A DNA stretch of 64,000 nucleotides. Origin: Oligoflexus sp. (lineage in GTDB: Bacteria > Bdellovibrionota_B > Oligoflexia > Oligoflexales > Oligoflexaceae). Every line of letters begins with the position of its first letter. Position 1 is the first letter of the stretch. Below are positions 25,249 through 34,449 of this stretch, piece by piece. Where the stretch lies: NCBI GenBank assembly GCA_014377445.1, contig JACMPP010000118.1, positions 18,846 through 82,845 of the forward strand, written 5' to 3'. Both the position numbers and the translations under genes were made by a program. Under the pieces are notes generated by a model, which made no database searches, was not told the origin of the DNA, and saw nothing but the letters and a program-made list of their open reading frames with translations.

Positions 25249-26912
25249 ATTGGGACAAAAAATCGATAACAGCTACGATCGTGTGTTTTCTTTTTGTAAT
25301 GGGCTACATGTACCATTTGCAAAACAAATACCCCGATTACTACATGAACGGCAAACAGACGTCAGAACTGGCGCCGGTCGATGGCAAAACGCCGACAACA
25401 TCGAATGATCCACAACCCGTGGCGATGACCGGAGCCACAAATCCCCCAGCCGCCCCTGTTTCTCCAGACACCATCTCAACGCCGACCGTCAGCGCGCTCA
25501 GCACGAGCGACCTTACGTTCGACACTGCGCAAACCATCATTCATTTCGACCAATCCAAAGCGAGCATCACTGAAGTTCGCTTGAAGGAATACGCCGCTCA
25601 CAAGGGCGAAGCTGAGCCGGTCAATCTTCTCGATGCCGAGTTGCTGGTTCAAGGCACAACCCGAGCTGATGACCGGGCGACGAAAACCGGTTACACAGCG
25701 AAGCGCGAAGGCAACAACATCGCCTTCACTCGCGTCGACGGCAGCTGGGAAATCACGCAGACCTATAACATCCCAACCGACGGTTACGGATTCAAGGTCG
25801 ATGTCGGATTCAAAAACATCAGCGACAAAGAGCAGGATCTAAACGCCAATACTCTGGTGAAGTCTCATCTCAACATTCCCCAGACTTCCGGCAATTTCTT
25901 CGCGCCCTCATCGCCGGCTGACGTTGGCGTTCTTTACGGTCTCGAAGGCAAGCGTCACGACGTGGCCTTGAAGAAGGTTTGTGAAGCCGGCGCTGAGCCT
26001 GCTGCCAATCTGAAAAATGAAAAAGTCGATTACGTCGGCTTTGATAAACATTACTTCCTGGGCTTGCTCTGGGCTCAGAATCAGACGGCTGACTATCTTG
26101 TTCAGCGCGACGGCGAATCGAGCGAGACGAGTTGCGAGATCGCTTCTTTGATTTCTCAGAAGCTCGGCATGGTTGCTCCCGGTGCAACAGCTACGATGAA
26201 GCTTTCTGGTTATTTCGGACCAAAACAGGTGGACGTACTCGAAGCCTTCGGTCCTGATTTGAAATCTGCGATTAAGCTTGGTTGGTTCTCCTTCTTTGCC
26301 CATCCCCTTCTCGTCGCACTCAAAGGTGTTCATCAACAGGTTCAAAACTGGGGTCTGGCGATCATCATCGTCACCCTCGTTCTGAAACTTCTCTTCTTTC
26401 CTCTCACACGTGCTGCGGCGATTTCGACCAAACGCATGCAAAAACTTCAGCCGCAAATGAACGCCCTTCGCGAGCGTCTAAAAGACGACCCTGCTCGTCA
26501 GCAGCGCGAACTCATGGCCTTCATGTCCCAGAATAAAGTGAACCCGTTTAAAGGCTGTCTCCCAATCCTGCCGCAGGTTCCAGTGTTCATCGCCTTCTAT
26601 AACGTTTTGTCGCAGGCAATCGAATTGAGGCATGCTCCTTTCTACGGTTGGCTCATCGATTTGTCGTCGAAAGACCCGTATTATGTCACGCCAATACTCC
26701 TGGGTATCGGCATGTTTTTGCAACAAAAATTGACTCCCAACCCTGGTATGGATAAAAATCAAGAAAAGATAATGCTCTTTATGCCAATAATCTTTTCTTT
26801 GATGATGCTGTCGCTCCCGGCAGGTATGGTCCTTTACATGATGACCAATACCATAGTCTCCATCGCTCAACAGCGTTGGTTGAATTACCGGCTCGCACTC
26901 AAGGACGACTGA
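25245..26912 (+). CDS. yidC: Membrane protein insertase YidC
   Basis: 555 residues, the Gram-negative form. TM1 is at residues 7-23. A Thr/Pro-rich linker leads into a large periplasmic beta domain (about 80-345). The conserved insertase core follows: 'FFPLTRAAAISTKRMQKLQP' with the cytoplasmic helical hairpin, 'KGCLPILPQVPVFIAFYNVL' and the last TM pair 'MLSLPAGMVLYMMTNTIVSI'. It inserts membrane proteins alone or with SecYEG. Confidence 0.97.
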   Translation: MNWDKKSITATIVCFLFVMGYMYHLQNKYPDYYMNGKQTSELAPVDGKTPTTSNDPQPVAMTGATNPPAAPVSPDTISTPTVSALSTSDLTFDTAQTIIHFDQSKASITEVRLKEYAAHKGEAEPVNLLDAELLVQGTTRADDRATKTGYTAKREGNNIAFTRVDGSWEITQTYNIPTDGYGFKVDVGFKNISDKEQDLNANTLVKSHLNIPQTSGNFFAPSSPADVGVLYGLEGKRHDVALKKVCEAGAEPAANLKNEKVDYVGFDKHYFLGLLWAQNQTADYLVQRDGESSETSCEIASLISQKLGMVAPGATATMKLSGYFGPKQVDVLEAFGPDLKSAIKLGWFSFFAHPLLVALKGVHQQVQNWGLAIIIVTLVLKLLFFPLTRAAAISTKRMQKLQPQMNALRERLKDDPARQQRELMAFMSQNKVNPFKGCLPILPQVPVFIAFYNVLSQAIELRHAPFYGWLIDLSSKDPYYVTPILLGIGMFLQQKLTPNPGMDKNQEKIMLFMPIIFSLMMLSLPAGMVLYMMTNTIVSIAQQRWLNYRLALKDD

Positions 26913-26973
26913 AGTCCTTGTGGGCCCCTAGCCTGCATCCGCTTTGGTTTGAGAACACGAATAGGAGAATTTA

Positions 26974-27717
26974 ATGCAGAGCCAGACTCATGAAATTCGC
27001 GTGACCGCCAAAACACTCGACGGCGCAATCACGGAAGCAGCTCGTCAGCTCGAAATCGAACAAGAACACCTTGATTATCGTTTGGTCTCGCAAGGCGGCA
27101 CCGGCCTCTTCTCCTTCCTGACGAAGAAAGTCGAAATCGCCGCCTGGAAAAAAGCTGCGACTGCCAGCATCGACTACATGGCGGATGATCAGGAACAAGA
27201 AGAGCTGTCGCCGCAAGAGATCGATGCTTTGAAAAATGATTTGCGCAAATTCTGCCAGGAAATCTGCAGCTACATTGCCGGTCGCAAGATCGATGTAACG
27301 GCTGAACTTGATGATGGCCGTCTGATTCTGGACTGCGATGATGATTATCTCGCAGGCCAGATGCTGAAAAACAGCAAACTCGCTGAAGCGCTCGAACATA
27401 TTCTGCGCAAGAAACCAAGGCATTTGAAGCGTGAATTGCCTTTCCGTATCTTCATTGACGTGCAAGGTGTTCGCCGCCGTCGTGAAACAGACCTGGTGGA
27501 ACTGGCTAAAGATTTGTCAGAAAAAGTTCATGAGAATAAGCGCCCCGTCGTCTTGAACTACAAAAGTTCCTACGATCGCAAAATTATTCACATGGCTTTG
27601 GATAAAGATGAGCGAGTCTACACCAAGTCGATCGGCACGGGCCCTAATCGTAAATTGATGATTCTGCCGATTCGCAAAAAAGGCGAAGAGGCGATAGAGC
27701 TAGGCGATGAAGGATAA
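26974..27717 (+). CDS. jag: Jag/KhpB-type RNA-binding protein
   Basis: 247 residues. N-terminal Jag_N domain (about 5-52; 'GGTGLFSFLTKKVEIAAW'), a variable linker, a KH domain (about 78-150) and an R3H domain with R-x3-H in 'YDRKIIHMAL' (about 205). Jag proteins bind RNA and lie beside yidC in many phyla. It follows yidC by 61 bases. Confidence 0.93.
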   Translation: MQSQTHEIRVTAKTLDGAITEAARQLEIEQEHLDYRLVSQGGTGLFSFLTKKVEIAAWKKAATASIDYMADDQEQEELSPQEIDALKNDLRKFCQEICSYIAGRKIDVTAELDDGRLILDCDDDYLAGQMLKNSKLAEALEHILRKKPRHLKRELPFRIFIDVQGVRRRRETDLVELAKDLSEKVHENKRPVVLNYKSSYDRKIIHMALDKDERVYTKSIGTGPNRKLMILPIRKKGEEAIELGDEG

Positions 27718-27747
27718 GCGCAAACACAATCTGTCTGATTCCTATAG

Positions 27748-27767
27748 CCCGGCTTCCGCCGGGTTTT
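27748..27767 (+). terminator. Terminator-like hairpin at the jag-mnmE junction
   Basis: CCCGGC-TTCC-GCCGGG followed by TTTT, a perfect six-pair GC stem with a UUCC loop. It lies 31 bases after the jag stop and ends six bases before the favoured mnmE ATG (27773). If used, it would attenuate mnmE or block its ribosome site; it lies within the reading frame if mnmE starts at 27707. Confidence 0.5.
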
Positions 27768-27772
27768 CCGTT

Positions 27773-29119
27773 ATGGCGGAACCGATAGCTGCTTTGTCTA
27801 CAGCGCCTGGGGCGGCTGCGATTGCGGTGATCCGCCTCAGCGGAGCGGGATCGATTGAGCTGCTTGAGCCCATGCTTGAGAGACGATCGCATCCGGTCGC
27901 CCGCATGATGGCGATGGCTCGCTTTAATGATCCTGCGACCGGTGATCTCATCGATGAACTGATGGTCGCGGTCTTTGTCGGTCCTCACTCCTTTACCGGG
28001 GAAGACTCCGCCGAACTCTTCTGCCATGGCGGTCCTTACATCGTTCAAAGAATTCTCCAGACCCTCTTTGCCAATGGCTTTCGCCAGGCGGAACCAGGGG
28101 AATACACCCGTCGCGCCTTTCTCAACGGCAAGATGGATTTAAGCTCGGCTGAGGGCGTGAAGCAGCTAGTTGAGGCCAGTACCCACCAACAATGGATCGC
28201 GGCTCGTCAACTGGCGACCGGACGATTTTCAGAGACTATTGAAGAGCTTAGGTCCCGTTTGATCGGAACCCTCGCCTTCCTTGCCGCTCGTATCGATTTT
28301 CCGGATGAAGGCGATACGCAGGATGTGGCGCTGGAAACCGTTGTTCATAAAGTTCGTGGCGTCGCCGCTCAGCTGCAAAAGCTTGAGGCGAGTTACGAAT
28401 CGGGTCGGGTCGCGGCCCAGGGTCTGATGGTGGCCATCATCGGTCAGCCAAATATGGGTAAGTCGACTCTGATGAATACCTTGCTGGGCCACGATCGTGC
28501 GATCGTGAGTGAGCAGGCGGGTACAACGCGGGATTATCTGGAAGAACCTTGCCGCATTCGAGGGCGGCTCATTCGTCTCATCGACACTGCCGGTGTTCGT
28601 GAGACCGAAGACTCGATTGAACGTCAGGGCGTGACCAAAGCCCTGCAGCTCGCCGAGCAGGCTGATCTTGTTCTCCTCCTGGTGGGCATGGATGCTTCGG
28701 CCGAGGCTTATGCCGAAGTGGAAAATATCGCTCAGAAAATTGGCCAAAAAAAGTGCCTCCGCATACAGACCAAGGCTGATTTGGCGAAAGCCAAAGTTCG
28801 GACCGGTTATGTAGGCATTTCCTGTCTCAAGGATCATGGTCTCGATCAACTGGAAGCGGAACTGGTCAAACGCGTCGACGGTTATATCGGACAGTTGAAC
28901 GATCAGCCCTTTGTGAGTTCGGCCCGGCACCATCAGGCGATCCAGGAAGCGAAAGCGGATCTGGACAAATTTTTCGTCGGCGTAAAAGAAGGCGCCTATG
29001 ATGAGATGTTGGCTTTTGAACTGCAAAACGCGACTCGGTCTCTGGGCGGTATCCTCGGTGTCGTTGATGTCGAAGATATTCTCGATAAAGTCTTTCATGA
29101 ATTCTGCGTGGGCAAGTAA
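27773..29119 (+). CDS. mnmE: tRNA modification GTPase MnmE
   Basis: 448 residues from the ATG at 27773, where the sequence aligns with family N-termini ('IAALSTAPGAAAIAVIRLSG'). An ATG at 27707 inside the jag end would add 22 residues and cross a hairpin. MnmE with MnmG makes 5-carboxymethylaminomethyl-uridine at tRNA position 34. G1 'GQPNMGKSTLMN', G3 'DTAGVRETED' and the C-terminal 'FCVGK' with its essential Cys are all present. Family length is about 450. Confidence 0.95.
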   Translation: MAEPIAALSTAPGAAAIAVIRLSGAGSIELLEPMLERRSHPVARMMAMARFNDPATGDLIDELMVAVFVGPHSFTGEDSAELFCHGGPYIVQRILQTLFANGFRQAEPGEYTRRAFLNGKMDLSSAEGVKQLVEASTHQQWIAARQLATGRFSETIEELRSRLIGTLAFLAARIDFPDEGDTQDVALETVVHKVRGVAAQLQKLEASYESGRVAAQGLMVAIIGQPNMGKSTLMNTLLGHDRAIVSEQAGTTRDYLEEPCRIRGRLIRLIDTAGVRETEDSIERQGVTKALQLAEQADLVLLLVGMDASAEAYAEVENIAQKIGQKKCLRIQTKADLAKAKVRTGYVGISCLKDHGLDQLEAELVKRVDGYIGQLNDQPFVSSARHHQAIQEAKADLDKFFVGVKEGAYDEMLAFELQNATRSLGGILGVVDVEDILDKVFHEFCVGK

Positions 29120-29192
29120 TCGCCGCTATTCGTCAGCAAGTGTACGCTAAAATTACCTTAGACTTCAGAGATATGACGCAGTAAGATAGAGA

Positions 29193-29218
29193 GAGTTAAG
29201 GCTTTTTGCCTCTAACTC
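29193..29218. repeat. Imperfect hairpin downstream of mnmE
   Basis: GAGTTAAGGC-TTTTT-GCCTCTAACTC, ten pairs with one bulge, 75 bases after mnmE and about 45 before the ALDH-like gene. No U-run follows on the plus strand. It could be a processing or regulatory stem. Confidence 0.35.
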
Positions 29219-29264
29219 CGAAAAATTGCTGTGGCTCTTCTCTGTTTAACTCTAAGGGGGCTCT

Positions 29265-30797
29265 ATGGGTATCGAGGCTTTTTCAGCGGCCATACATGCA
29301 CGTAAGTTTCCTCTCGAATTTCCCGGACATTTTATTGGTGGTGAATGGATGAACGATCCCAAGGCGGAAGCTTTGCAGGGATCCTTCAATCCGTCGCGAG
29401 GCGAACCGATAGGTCGCGTTTTGCTGAGCCGTAAGATCATAGATGCGGGAATCGAGAGTGCCGACCAAGCTCAGAAAATGATTGTTAAAAGTACTTTGGA
29501 TGAACGTATCGACTCGTTGGTGCGCCTTCGTCAGCAAATAACCGACTATGAATCGATCGTGATCGAGGCGCTTTGTATCGAGGCGGGCAAAGCTCGATGG
29601 GAAGCCGAAGCGGACTTTAGGGCCTCGGTGCAGCAGCTAGATGCCATCCTTGCGGAAAGACACAACATTCGCCAGTACCTCCTCGGGCCGGTGATGCTGG
29701 CCTGGCCGGGGACGGAGTTTGATCTCCAGCCGAGCGGCATCACGATGGCCTTTCTCCCCTTCTCAACGCCCCTTGCCACCTTCGTTCAATGTCTCTCCGG
29801 TGCTCTGATTGCAGGTTCTTCGCTCATCCTCATGCCCTCGTCGCATGCGGTGATTTCGGGGATCGTCTTTGCTTACATCATCGAGAAGTTGGAACTGCCG
29901 AAAGGCAACGTCAACATCGTCTTTGGCAATTATCAGAACTTTGCCAAGTCGCTGACAGATAAACGCATCCAGGCTGTGATCTACTCAGGTTCACGCGAGC
30001 ACTGTGATGCGATCCGTCGTGATCCGACCAATAACCTGACCCGCGAGATGCTTCTGCAATCAGGCGGTAAGAATGCGGTGATCGTGGCGCCGAATTCCAA
30101 TGTAAAAGAAGCTGTTCGTCAGACGATTTATGGCGTGATTAAAAATGCCGGTCAGCTAAACACTTCGACCAGTCGGGCTTATATCCATGACAGCATGATC
30201 AATGAGTTCAAAGAAGAGATGATTCGTGCGGTGCGTTCCCTTCGTATCGGTCCAACCGATCAAAAAGAGAATCCTCATCTGGGACCTCTCTATGCTCAGA
30301 AAGCCGTGGATAAATTCCTGCGCTATCAGACGATGGCTAAACGGGAAGCGAGCGATACCTGGGTCTGGGGGAAAGGCTTCCCAACGGGGACACCGGGTTT
30401 CTTTGTGACCCCAGGCGTTCACTTCTTTGAAGACATGACCCAGGCCAGCTCCTATCAGAGCAACGTTTTGATGTGTCCGGATCTCTCGGTCTATCGCTAC
30501 AAAGATGTCGAAGAAGCAATAGCTGCAACGAATGACACCGATGCTTCGCTCGTCACCTCGCTCTTTGGGGATGTTGATCAGGTGAGAGCTTGGATTCCCA
30601 TGCTCAAATCGCCTAACGTCCTGATCAATTTGCCGACGGTCGGTCTCGATGTTTTCCTCCCGGTCGCGGGTCGTAAACTTTGCGGAGATTATCGATTAAA
30701 CGGTCTTGGAATTGCGTTTCTCCTTACATATCCGCAGGCAACTAAGGTGGCTCATTCTGACTTGCGAGAATTTCAAGGATGGCCAGCTATAGACTGA
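29265..30797 (+). CDS. Aldehyde dehydrogenase-family protein lacking catalytic residues
   Basis: 510 residues, full ALDH length, closest in layout to the AstD/PutA-type branch. The fold is recognisable: 'GGEWMNDPKAEALQGSFNPS', 'GVIKNAGQLNTSTSR', 'LGPLYAQKAVDKF'. The catalytic residues are not. The general-base Glu of E-L-G-G-K is Gln265 ('LLQSGGKNA') and the nucleophilic Cys of G-Q-x-C-T is Asn299. The two sites are 34 apart, as in real ALDHs, so the alignment is secure. Oxidation of aldehydes by the usual thioester route should be impossible. AAGGGGG precedes the ATG. The phosphohexomutase follows about 70 bases on. Confidence 0.85.
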   Translation: MGIEAFSAAIHARKFPLEFPGHFIGGEWMNDPKAEALQGSFNPSRGEPIGRVLLSRKIIDAGIESADQAQKMIVKSTLDERIDSLVRLRQQITDYESIVIEALCIEAGKARWEAEADFRASVQQLDAILAERHNIRQYLLGPVMLAWPGTEFDLQPSGITMAFLPFSTPLATFVQCLSGALIAGSSLILMPSSHAVISGIVFAYIIEKLELPKGNVNIVFGNYQNFAKSLTDKRIQAVIYSGSREHCDAIRRDPTNNLTREMLLQSGGKNAVIVAPNSNVKEAVRQTIYGVIKNAGQLNTSTSRAYIHDSMINEFKEEMIRAVRSLRIGPTDQKENPHLGPLYAQKAVDKFLRYQTMAKREASDTWVWGKGFPTGTPGFFVTPGVHFFEDMTQASSYQSNVLMCPDLSVYRYKDVEEAIAATNDTDASLVTSLFGDVDQVRAWIPMLKSPNVLINLPTVGLDVFLPVAGRKLCGDYRLNGLGIAFLLTYPQATKVAHSDLREFQGWPAID

Positions 30798-30867
30798 AAG
30801 CCGGGAATGGTGCTTTATACTTGTGTGAGACGAACGAAAAAAAGTTCATGCAAGTGTGAGGTGTTTC

Positions 30868-32637
30868 TTGGAAGAGCAAGTTAAGAAACTCGCCAGCTAT
30901 TGGGCGACTTCCCCGGTATTCGACGCAAAGACCCGAGGAGAGATCTCCGCTCTCCTCGAGGCTAAGGATGATAAAGAGCTCGCCGAGCGCTTCTACCGTG
31001 ACCTTGAATTTGGAACGGGAGGTCTGCGCGGCATCCTCGGTGCCGGCACCGCCCGTATGAATATCTACAATATCCGCAAGGCCGCCCAGGCCTTTGCGGA
31101 CTACCTCAATAGCCACTTCGGCAATACCTCCAAGTCGATCGCGATCTCTTACGATTCGCGGCGTTTCTCGCGGGAGTTTTCCGAGGCGACAGCTGAGGTC
31201 ATGGCGGCAAACGGCATCAAAGCCTATATCACGAAGGAACTGCGTCCGACGCCGATCCTTTCGTATATGGTTCGCCATTATAAGTGCCAGGGTGGAGTCT
31301 GCGTGACGGCCAGTCACAACCCGTCTCAGTACAATGGTTACAAAGTCTACTGGGAAACCGGCGGCCAGATCGTTCCTCCGCATGATGAGGCGATCATTGC
31401 CCGTTATGGCGAGATCAAGAACTACGAAGACATCAAATTCATCGCCTTCGCCGAAGGCGTGAAAAAGGGTTTGATCGAAGAGGTTGGTGTTGAGCTGGAT
31501 GAAGCCTACTTCGCCGAACTCCTGAAGCTCTCCGTGCGACCGAAGATTGGTCGCGAGAATTTCAAAATCGTCTACACCCCGCTGCATGGAACGGGCGGGA
31601 AAATCGTTCCCGAAGCCTTGAAGCGTTTTGGCTTTAAGGATGTTGTCGTCGTGCCGGAGCAGGCTGAGCCGAACCCAGATTTCCCCACTGTGAAATTCCC
31701 GAACCCGGAAGAACCGGAAGCGATGGAGATGGCGATCAACCTCGGCAAGAAGCTGAAGGCGGACCTCGTGCTCGGGACCGATCCCGACTCGGACCGCATC
31801 GGGATTGTCGTGCGGGAGGGGGACGATTACCGGATCTTCAACGGCAATCAGATCGGTTCCCTGCTTATTGATTTCTACCTCTCGGGCATCAAGGATGCGG
31901 GCCGCATGCCCAAGAACCCTCTCGTGATCAAGACCGTGGTGACGACCGATCAGCAGGAAAAAATCGCGAAGCACTATGGAGCTGCCTGCGAAGAGACCCT
32001 CACCGGCTTCAAATGGATCTGCCAACTCATTGAAGATATCGAAACAGGCAAGAACCTTCCCTACCGCCAGTACATCTGCGGGGGCGAGGAAAGTTATGGC
32101 TTCCTAGCGGGTTCCTTCGTCCGGGATAAGGATGCGGTCAGCGCCTGCTGCATCGCGGCGGAGATGGTCGCCTATTACAAATCGCAGGGCAAAACGCTGA
32201 GCCAGGTCCTCGATGAAATCTATCTGCGGCACGGGGCTTATCTCGAATCGATGGTGACTTTCACGATGCCCGGCATGGACGGGGCTGCTCGAATTGCAAC
32301 CATTATGGATGCGCTCCGAGCCAATCCTCCTCGGGAAATAGCTGGAACTCTAGTAGAAAAGTTAAGAGATTTGCAAAATGGCCAAGAGTTGAACCTTACG
32401 ACTCAACTCACAACGGCTATCCCTCTTCCAAGCTCTAACGTGCTACAATTTATCCTAAGTGACGGTTCTAAGGTCAGTGCGCGTCCATCGGGAACTGAAC
32501 CGAAGATTAAATTTTATTTCTCCGTCAATCGAGAGTTACCAACCAAAGCTCGTCACGACGAGCTTGAGCTTGCTAAGACCAGTTGTGCGAAGCGCATCGG
32601 GGAGCTTGAGCAGGCATTTAAGGCGTTGATCAACTGA
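30868..32637 (+). CDS. Phosphoglucomutase/phosphomannomutase family enzyme
   Basis: 589 residues from the TTG at 30868, which has GAGG six bases upstream; a GTG at 30856 would remove that spacing. Alpha-D-phosphohexomutases move phosphate between C1 and C6 of hexoses. The phosphoserine loop is 'VTASHNPSQYNGYK', the metal loop 'DPDSDRIG', sugar binding 'GGEESYG' and phosphate binding 'RPSGTEPKIKFYF'. The length and 'FGTGGLRG' near the N-terminus fit the long PgcA/PGM2-type branch rather than GlmM (about 445). Substrate not fixed by sequence. Confidence 0.9.
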   Translation: MEEQVKKLASYWATSPVFDAKTRGEISALLEAKDDKELAERFYRDLEFGTGGLRGILGAGTARMNIYNIRKAAQAFADYLNSHFGNTSKSIAISYDSRRFSREFSEATAEVMAANGIKAYITKELRPTPILSYMVRHYKCQGGVCVTASHNPSQYNGYKVYWETGGQIVPPHDEAIIARYGEIKNYEDIKFIAFAEGVKKGLIEEVGVELDEAYFAELLKLSVRPKIGRENFKIVYTPLHGTGGKIVPEALKRFGFKDVVVVPEQAEPNPDFPTVKFPNPEEPEAMEMAINLGKKLKADLVLGTDPDSDRIGIVVREGDDYRIFNGNQIGSLLIDFYLSGIKDAGRMPKNPLVIKTVVTTDQQEKIAKHYGAACEETLTGFKWICQLIEDIETGKNLPYRQYICGGEESYGFLAGSFVRDKDAVSACCIAAEMVAYYKSQGKTLSQVLDEIYLRHGAYLESMVTFTMPGMDGAARIATIMDALRANPPREIAGTLVEKLRDLQNGQELNLTTQLTTAIPLPSSNVLQFILSDGSKVSARPSGTEPKIKFYFSVNRELPTKARHDELELAKTSCAKRIGELEQAFKALIN

Positions 32638-32712
32638 AGGTGAGCCATGGGAATGCGAGTCGATTGCATTCCTCTCCCTTCAGGCCTAGGCCCAAGGGAA
32701 AGGACTACCTGC

Positions 32713-33594
32713 ATGCGCTTGACTCGGCATTTCTTGTGGCTTGTTGTCTCACTGTGTACTCTCGCTCAGTCGCCACTCCGCGCCGCTGATTATAAGAAAG
32801 CCACAGAAGGTAAAGAAGTCGTGATGGGGAAGCTCTACCCTAAATCAGAGCGTTTCGAGCTCAGTTTGCCGGATGTTGGGGTCATCATGAACCAATCTTA
32901 CGTCAACACCTTGCTCCTCGGTGGTTCGGCCACTTACTTCCTTTCTGAGAACCTCGGATTCAGTTTGAGCGGTGCGGTCGGAAGCAATTCCGACAAGGCT
33001 GAGCGAACCTGTATCGAGAGTTTCTACTACGATCCGAGCAATGAAGTGGGCGTAGCCTGCGGTGAGCCAGGTCTTCTTGCAGATGCCGACAAAAACAACG
33101 ATGGCTTTCCCCGCTATGGACCAGCCTATGTGCCGATTCGTGAGATTCAGCAGGTTGTGATCGCCAACGTAGTTTGGGCTCCGGTTTACGGAAAACAGCT
33201 TTTTCTCAAAAGCGCGACCAGCTACTTCGATCTCTTCGTTGAACTCGGACTTGGTTTTGCGACTTCGAAGTTCTATCCCAAACGCGAAGTTCTTGAGAAC
33301 GGCAACGTCCCTCGCGGAACTTATTTCGATCCAGCTAACGATCCGGTTGCAGCAGCGGCTGCCAACAGCAAGATCGGGGCTACAGCGGATCAAGTGAATT
33401 CTTATGGAGTGGGCGGTCGTCCGAAGGCCAAGAATGAAGGCAACGTGCTTTTGAACCTTGGTATCGGACAGAAGTTTCACTTTGGTAAACTCTTCTTCGT
33501 GAAAGTCTATATCCGGAACATGACGCTTCTTGGGACGGATCAAGGGTTTGAAAACCTTCTCGGGCTGCACGGTGCAATTGGGGTTCGGTTCTGA
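32713..33594 (+). CDS. Outer-membrane beta-barrel protein
   Basis: 293 residues from the ATG at 32713, with AGGA eight bases upstream. A Sec signal ends at about 'PLRAADYK'. The body alternates amphipathic strands with turns ('ATYFLSENLGFSLSGAVGSN', 'FVELGLGFATSKFYP') and ends in '...LHGAIGVRF', a C-terminal Phe typical of BAM substrates. It resembles the small outer-membrane barrel family common in Myxococcota and Bdellovibrionota. Two Cys in an acidic loop (about residues 97 and 116) could be paired. A terminator follows at once. Confidence 0.75.
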   Translation: MRLTRHFLWLVVSLCTLAQSPLRAADYKKATEGKEVVMGKLYPKSERFELSLPDVGVIMNQSYVNTLLLGGSATYFLSENLGFSLSGAVGSNSDKAERTCIESFYYDPSNEVGVACGEPGLLADADKNNDGFPRYGPAYVPIREIQQVVIANVVWAPVYGKQLFLKSATSYFDLFVELGLGFATSKFYPKREVLENGNVPRGTYFDPANDPVAAAAANSKIGATADQVNSYGVGGRPKAKNEGNVLLNLGIGQKFHFGKLFFVKVYIRNMTLLGTDQGFENLLGLHGAIGVRF

Positions 33595-33612
33595 TTTCAT
33601 GATGAAAATACG

Positions 33613-33649
33613 AAGGCTGCCTGGATTATTCCATGGCAGCCTTTTTTTT
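33613..33649 (+). terminator. Intrinsic terminator after the outer-membrane protein gene
   Basis: AAGGCTGCC ... GGCAGCCTT with an inner TGG/CCA pair and a T8 run at 33642-33649. Confidence 0.88.
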
Positions 33650-33659
33650 CGCAAATTTG

Positions 33660-34319
33660 TTATTTCGATTTTGGACGCGGATTTAAAACGAAGATTTTTT
33701 CCAGTCCCCCGGCGCAGACCATAGAGTGCTCGAGATTGAGGCCGAAGCGGTCCTTGAAAAAATGATCCGCACTGGCTTCGTCGAACCCTTTTTTCATGGC
33801 GGCCTCACTGGAGCGATCGGCCCAGGAGGCTAGTCTAGAAACCAGCTTAATTTTGGAGTCTTTTAAATTACGAATAGGTTCGGCGATGATGCAAAGTCGA
33901 TCGGTCTGAGCCAGCATTTTTTTGATGATGTGTTCGTGGTCCGGCATGAACTGATAAAGACTGGCTTGGAGTATGACAAAATCAGCGCGGGTTTCGATCG
34001 GGTCAATCGTAATATCAAATTGAGTCATAGGTATGTTCTTTTTGAGGCAACTCGTGACAAATCCTCGATTTCGATCGTAGCCCATGTATCGAATCCCGGC
34101 CTTCATCCGAAGGTGCTTATGAAAGAGTTCGCCGTCGCCGGCGCAGAGCTCCATGACGGAACAATAGTCCGGGATCAGATCCGCCACGGCCTTATATCGA
34201 TCGCGGTAATTGAATAAATAGAGGATTCGCATCGCTAATTTATAGATAAAGGGATGCCAATAGACAAAGCTTTCGCGAGGTTTATTGGGTGCGGATGACT
34301 CTGAAAGTGAAGCTGACAT
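33660..34319 (-). CDS. Class I SAM-dependent methyltransferase
   Basis: 219 residues, cytoplasmic. The SAM motif I is 'VMELCAGDGEL' (about residues 55-65), followed by 'YMGYDRNRGFV' with the acidic end of strand 2 and 'ADFVILQASLYQF' in place of motif IV. It is a methyltransferase by fold; the substrate is unknown. It is convergent with the outer-membrane protein gene and lies downstream of ssb, past a terminator. Confidence 0.7.
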   Translation of the reverse strand: MSASLSESSAPNKPRESFVYWHPFIYKLAMRILYLFNYRDRYKAVADLIPDYCSVMELCAGDGELFHKHLRMKAGIRYMGYDRNRGFVTSCLKKNIPMTQFDITIDPIETRADFVILQASLYQFMPDHEHIIKKMLAQTDRLCIIAEPIRNLKDSKIKLVSRLASWADRSSEAAMKKGFDEASADHFFKDRFGLNLEHSMVCAGGLEKIFVLNPRPKSK

Positions 34320-34390
34320 AATCCTGCATCCTTGCTTATAATCGCTCGGCTTGATCTACCACCATACCGGCGGCCTCTAGAAGCGACTAC

Positions 34391-34423
34391 AAAAAAACCC
34401 GCTGTCGTGCAGCGGGTTTTTTT
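34391..34423 (-). terminator. Intrinsic terminator after ssb
   Basis: A7-CCCGCTG-TCGTG-CAGCGGG-T7. On the minus strand it ends ssb; the symmetry makes it potentially bidirectional. Confidence 0.88.
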
Positions 34424-34449
34424 CGTTCGTTCATAATCAAAGACATCCA

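Noticed and set aside
30787..32025. 412-residue minus-strand frame opposite the phosphohexomutase
   Set aside because: The plus-strand frame carries all catalytic motifs; the opposite frame has no recognisable domain.
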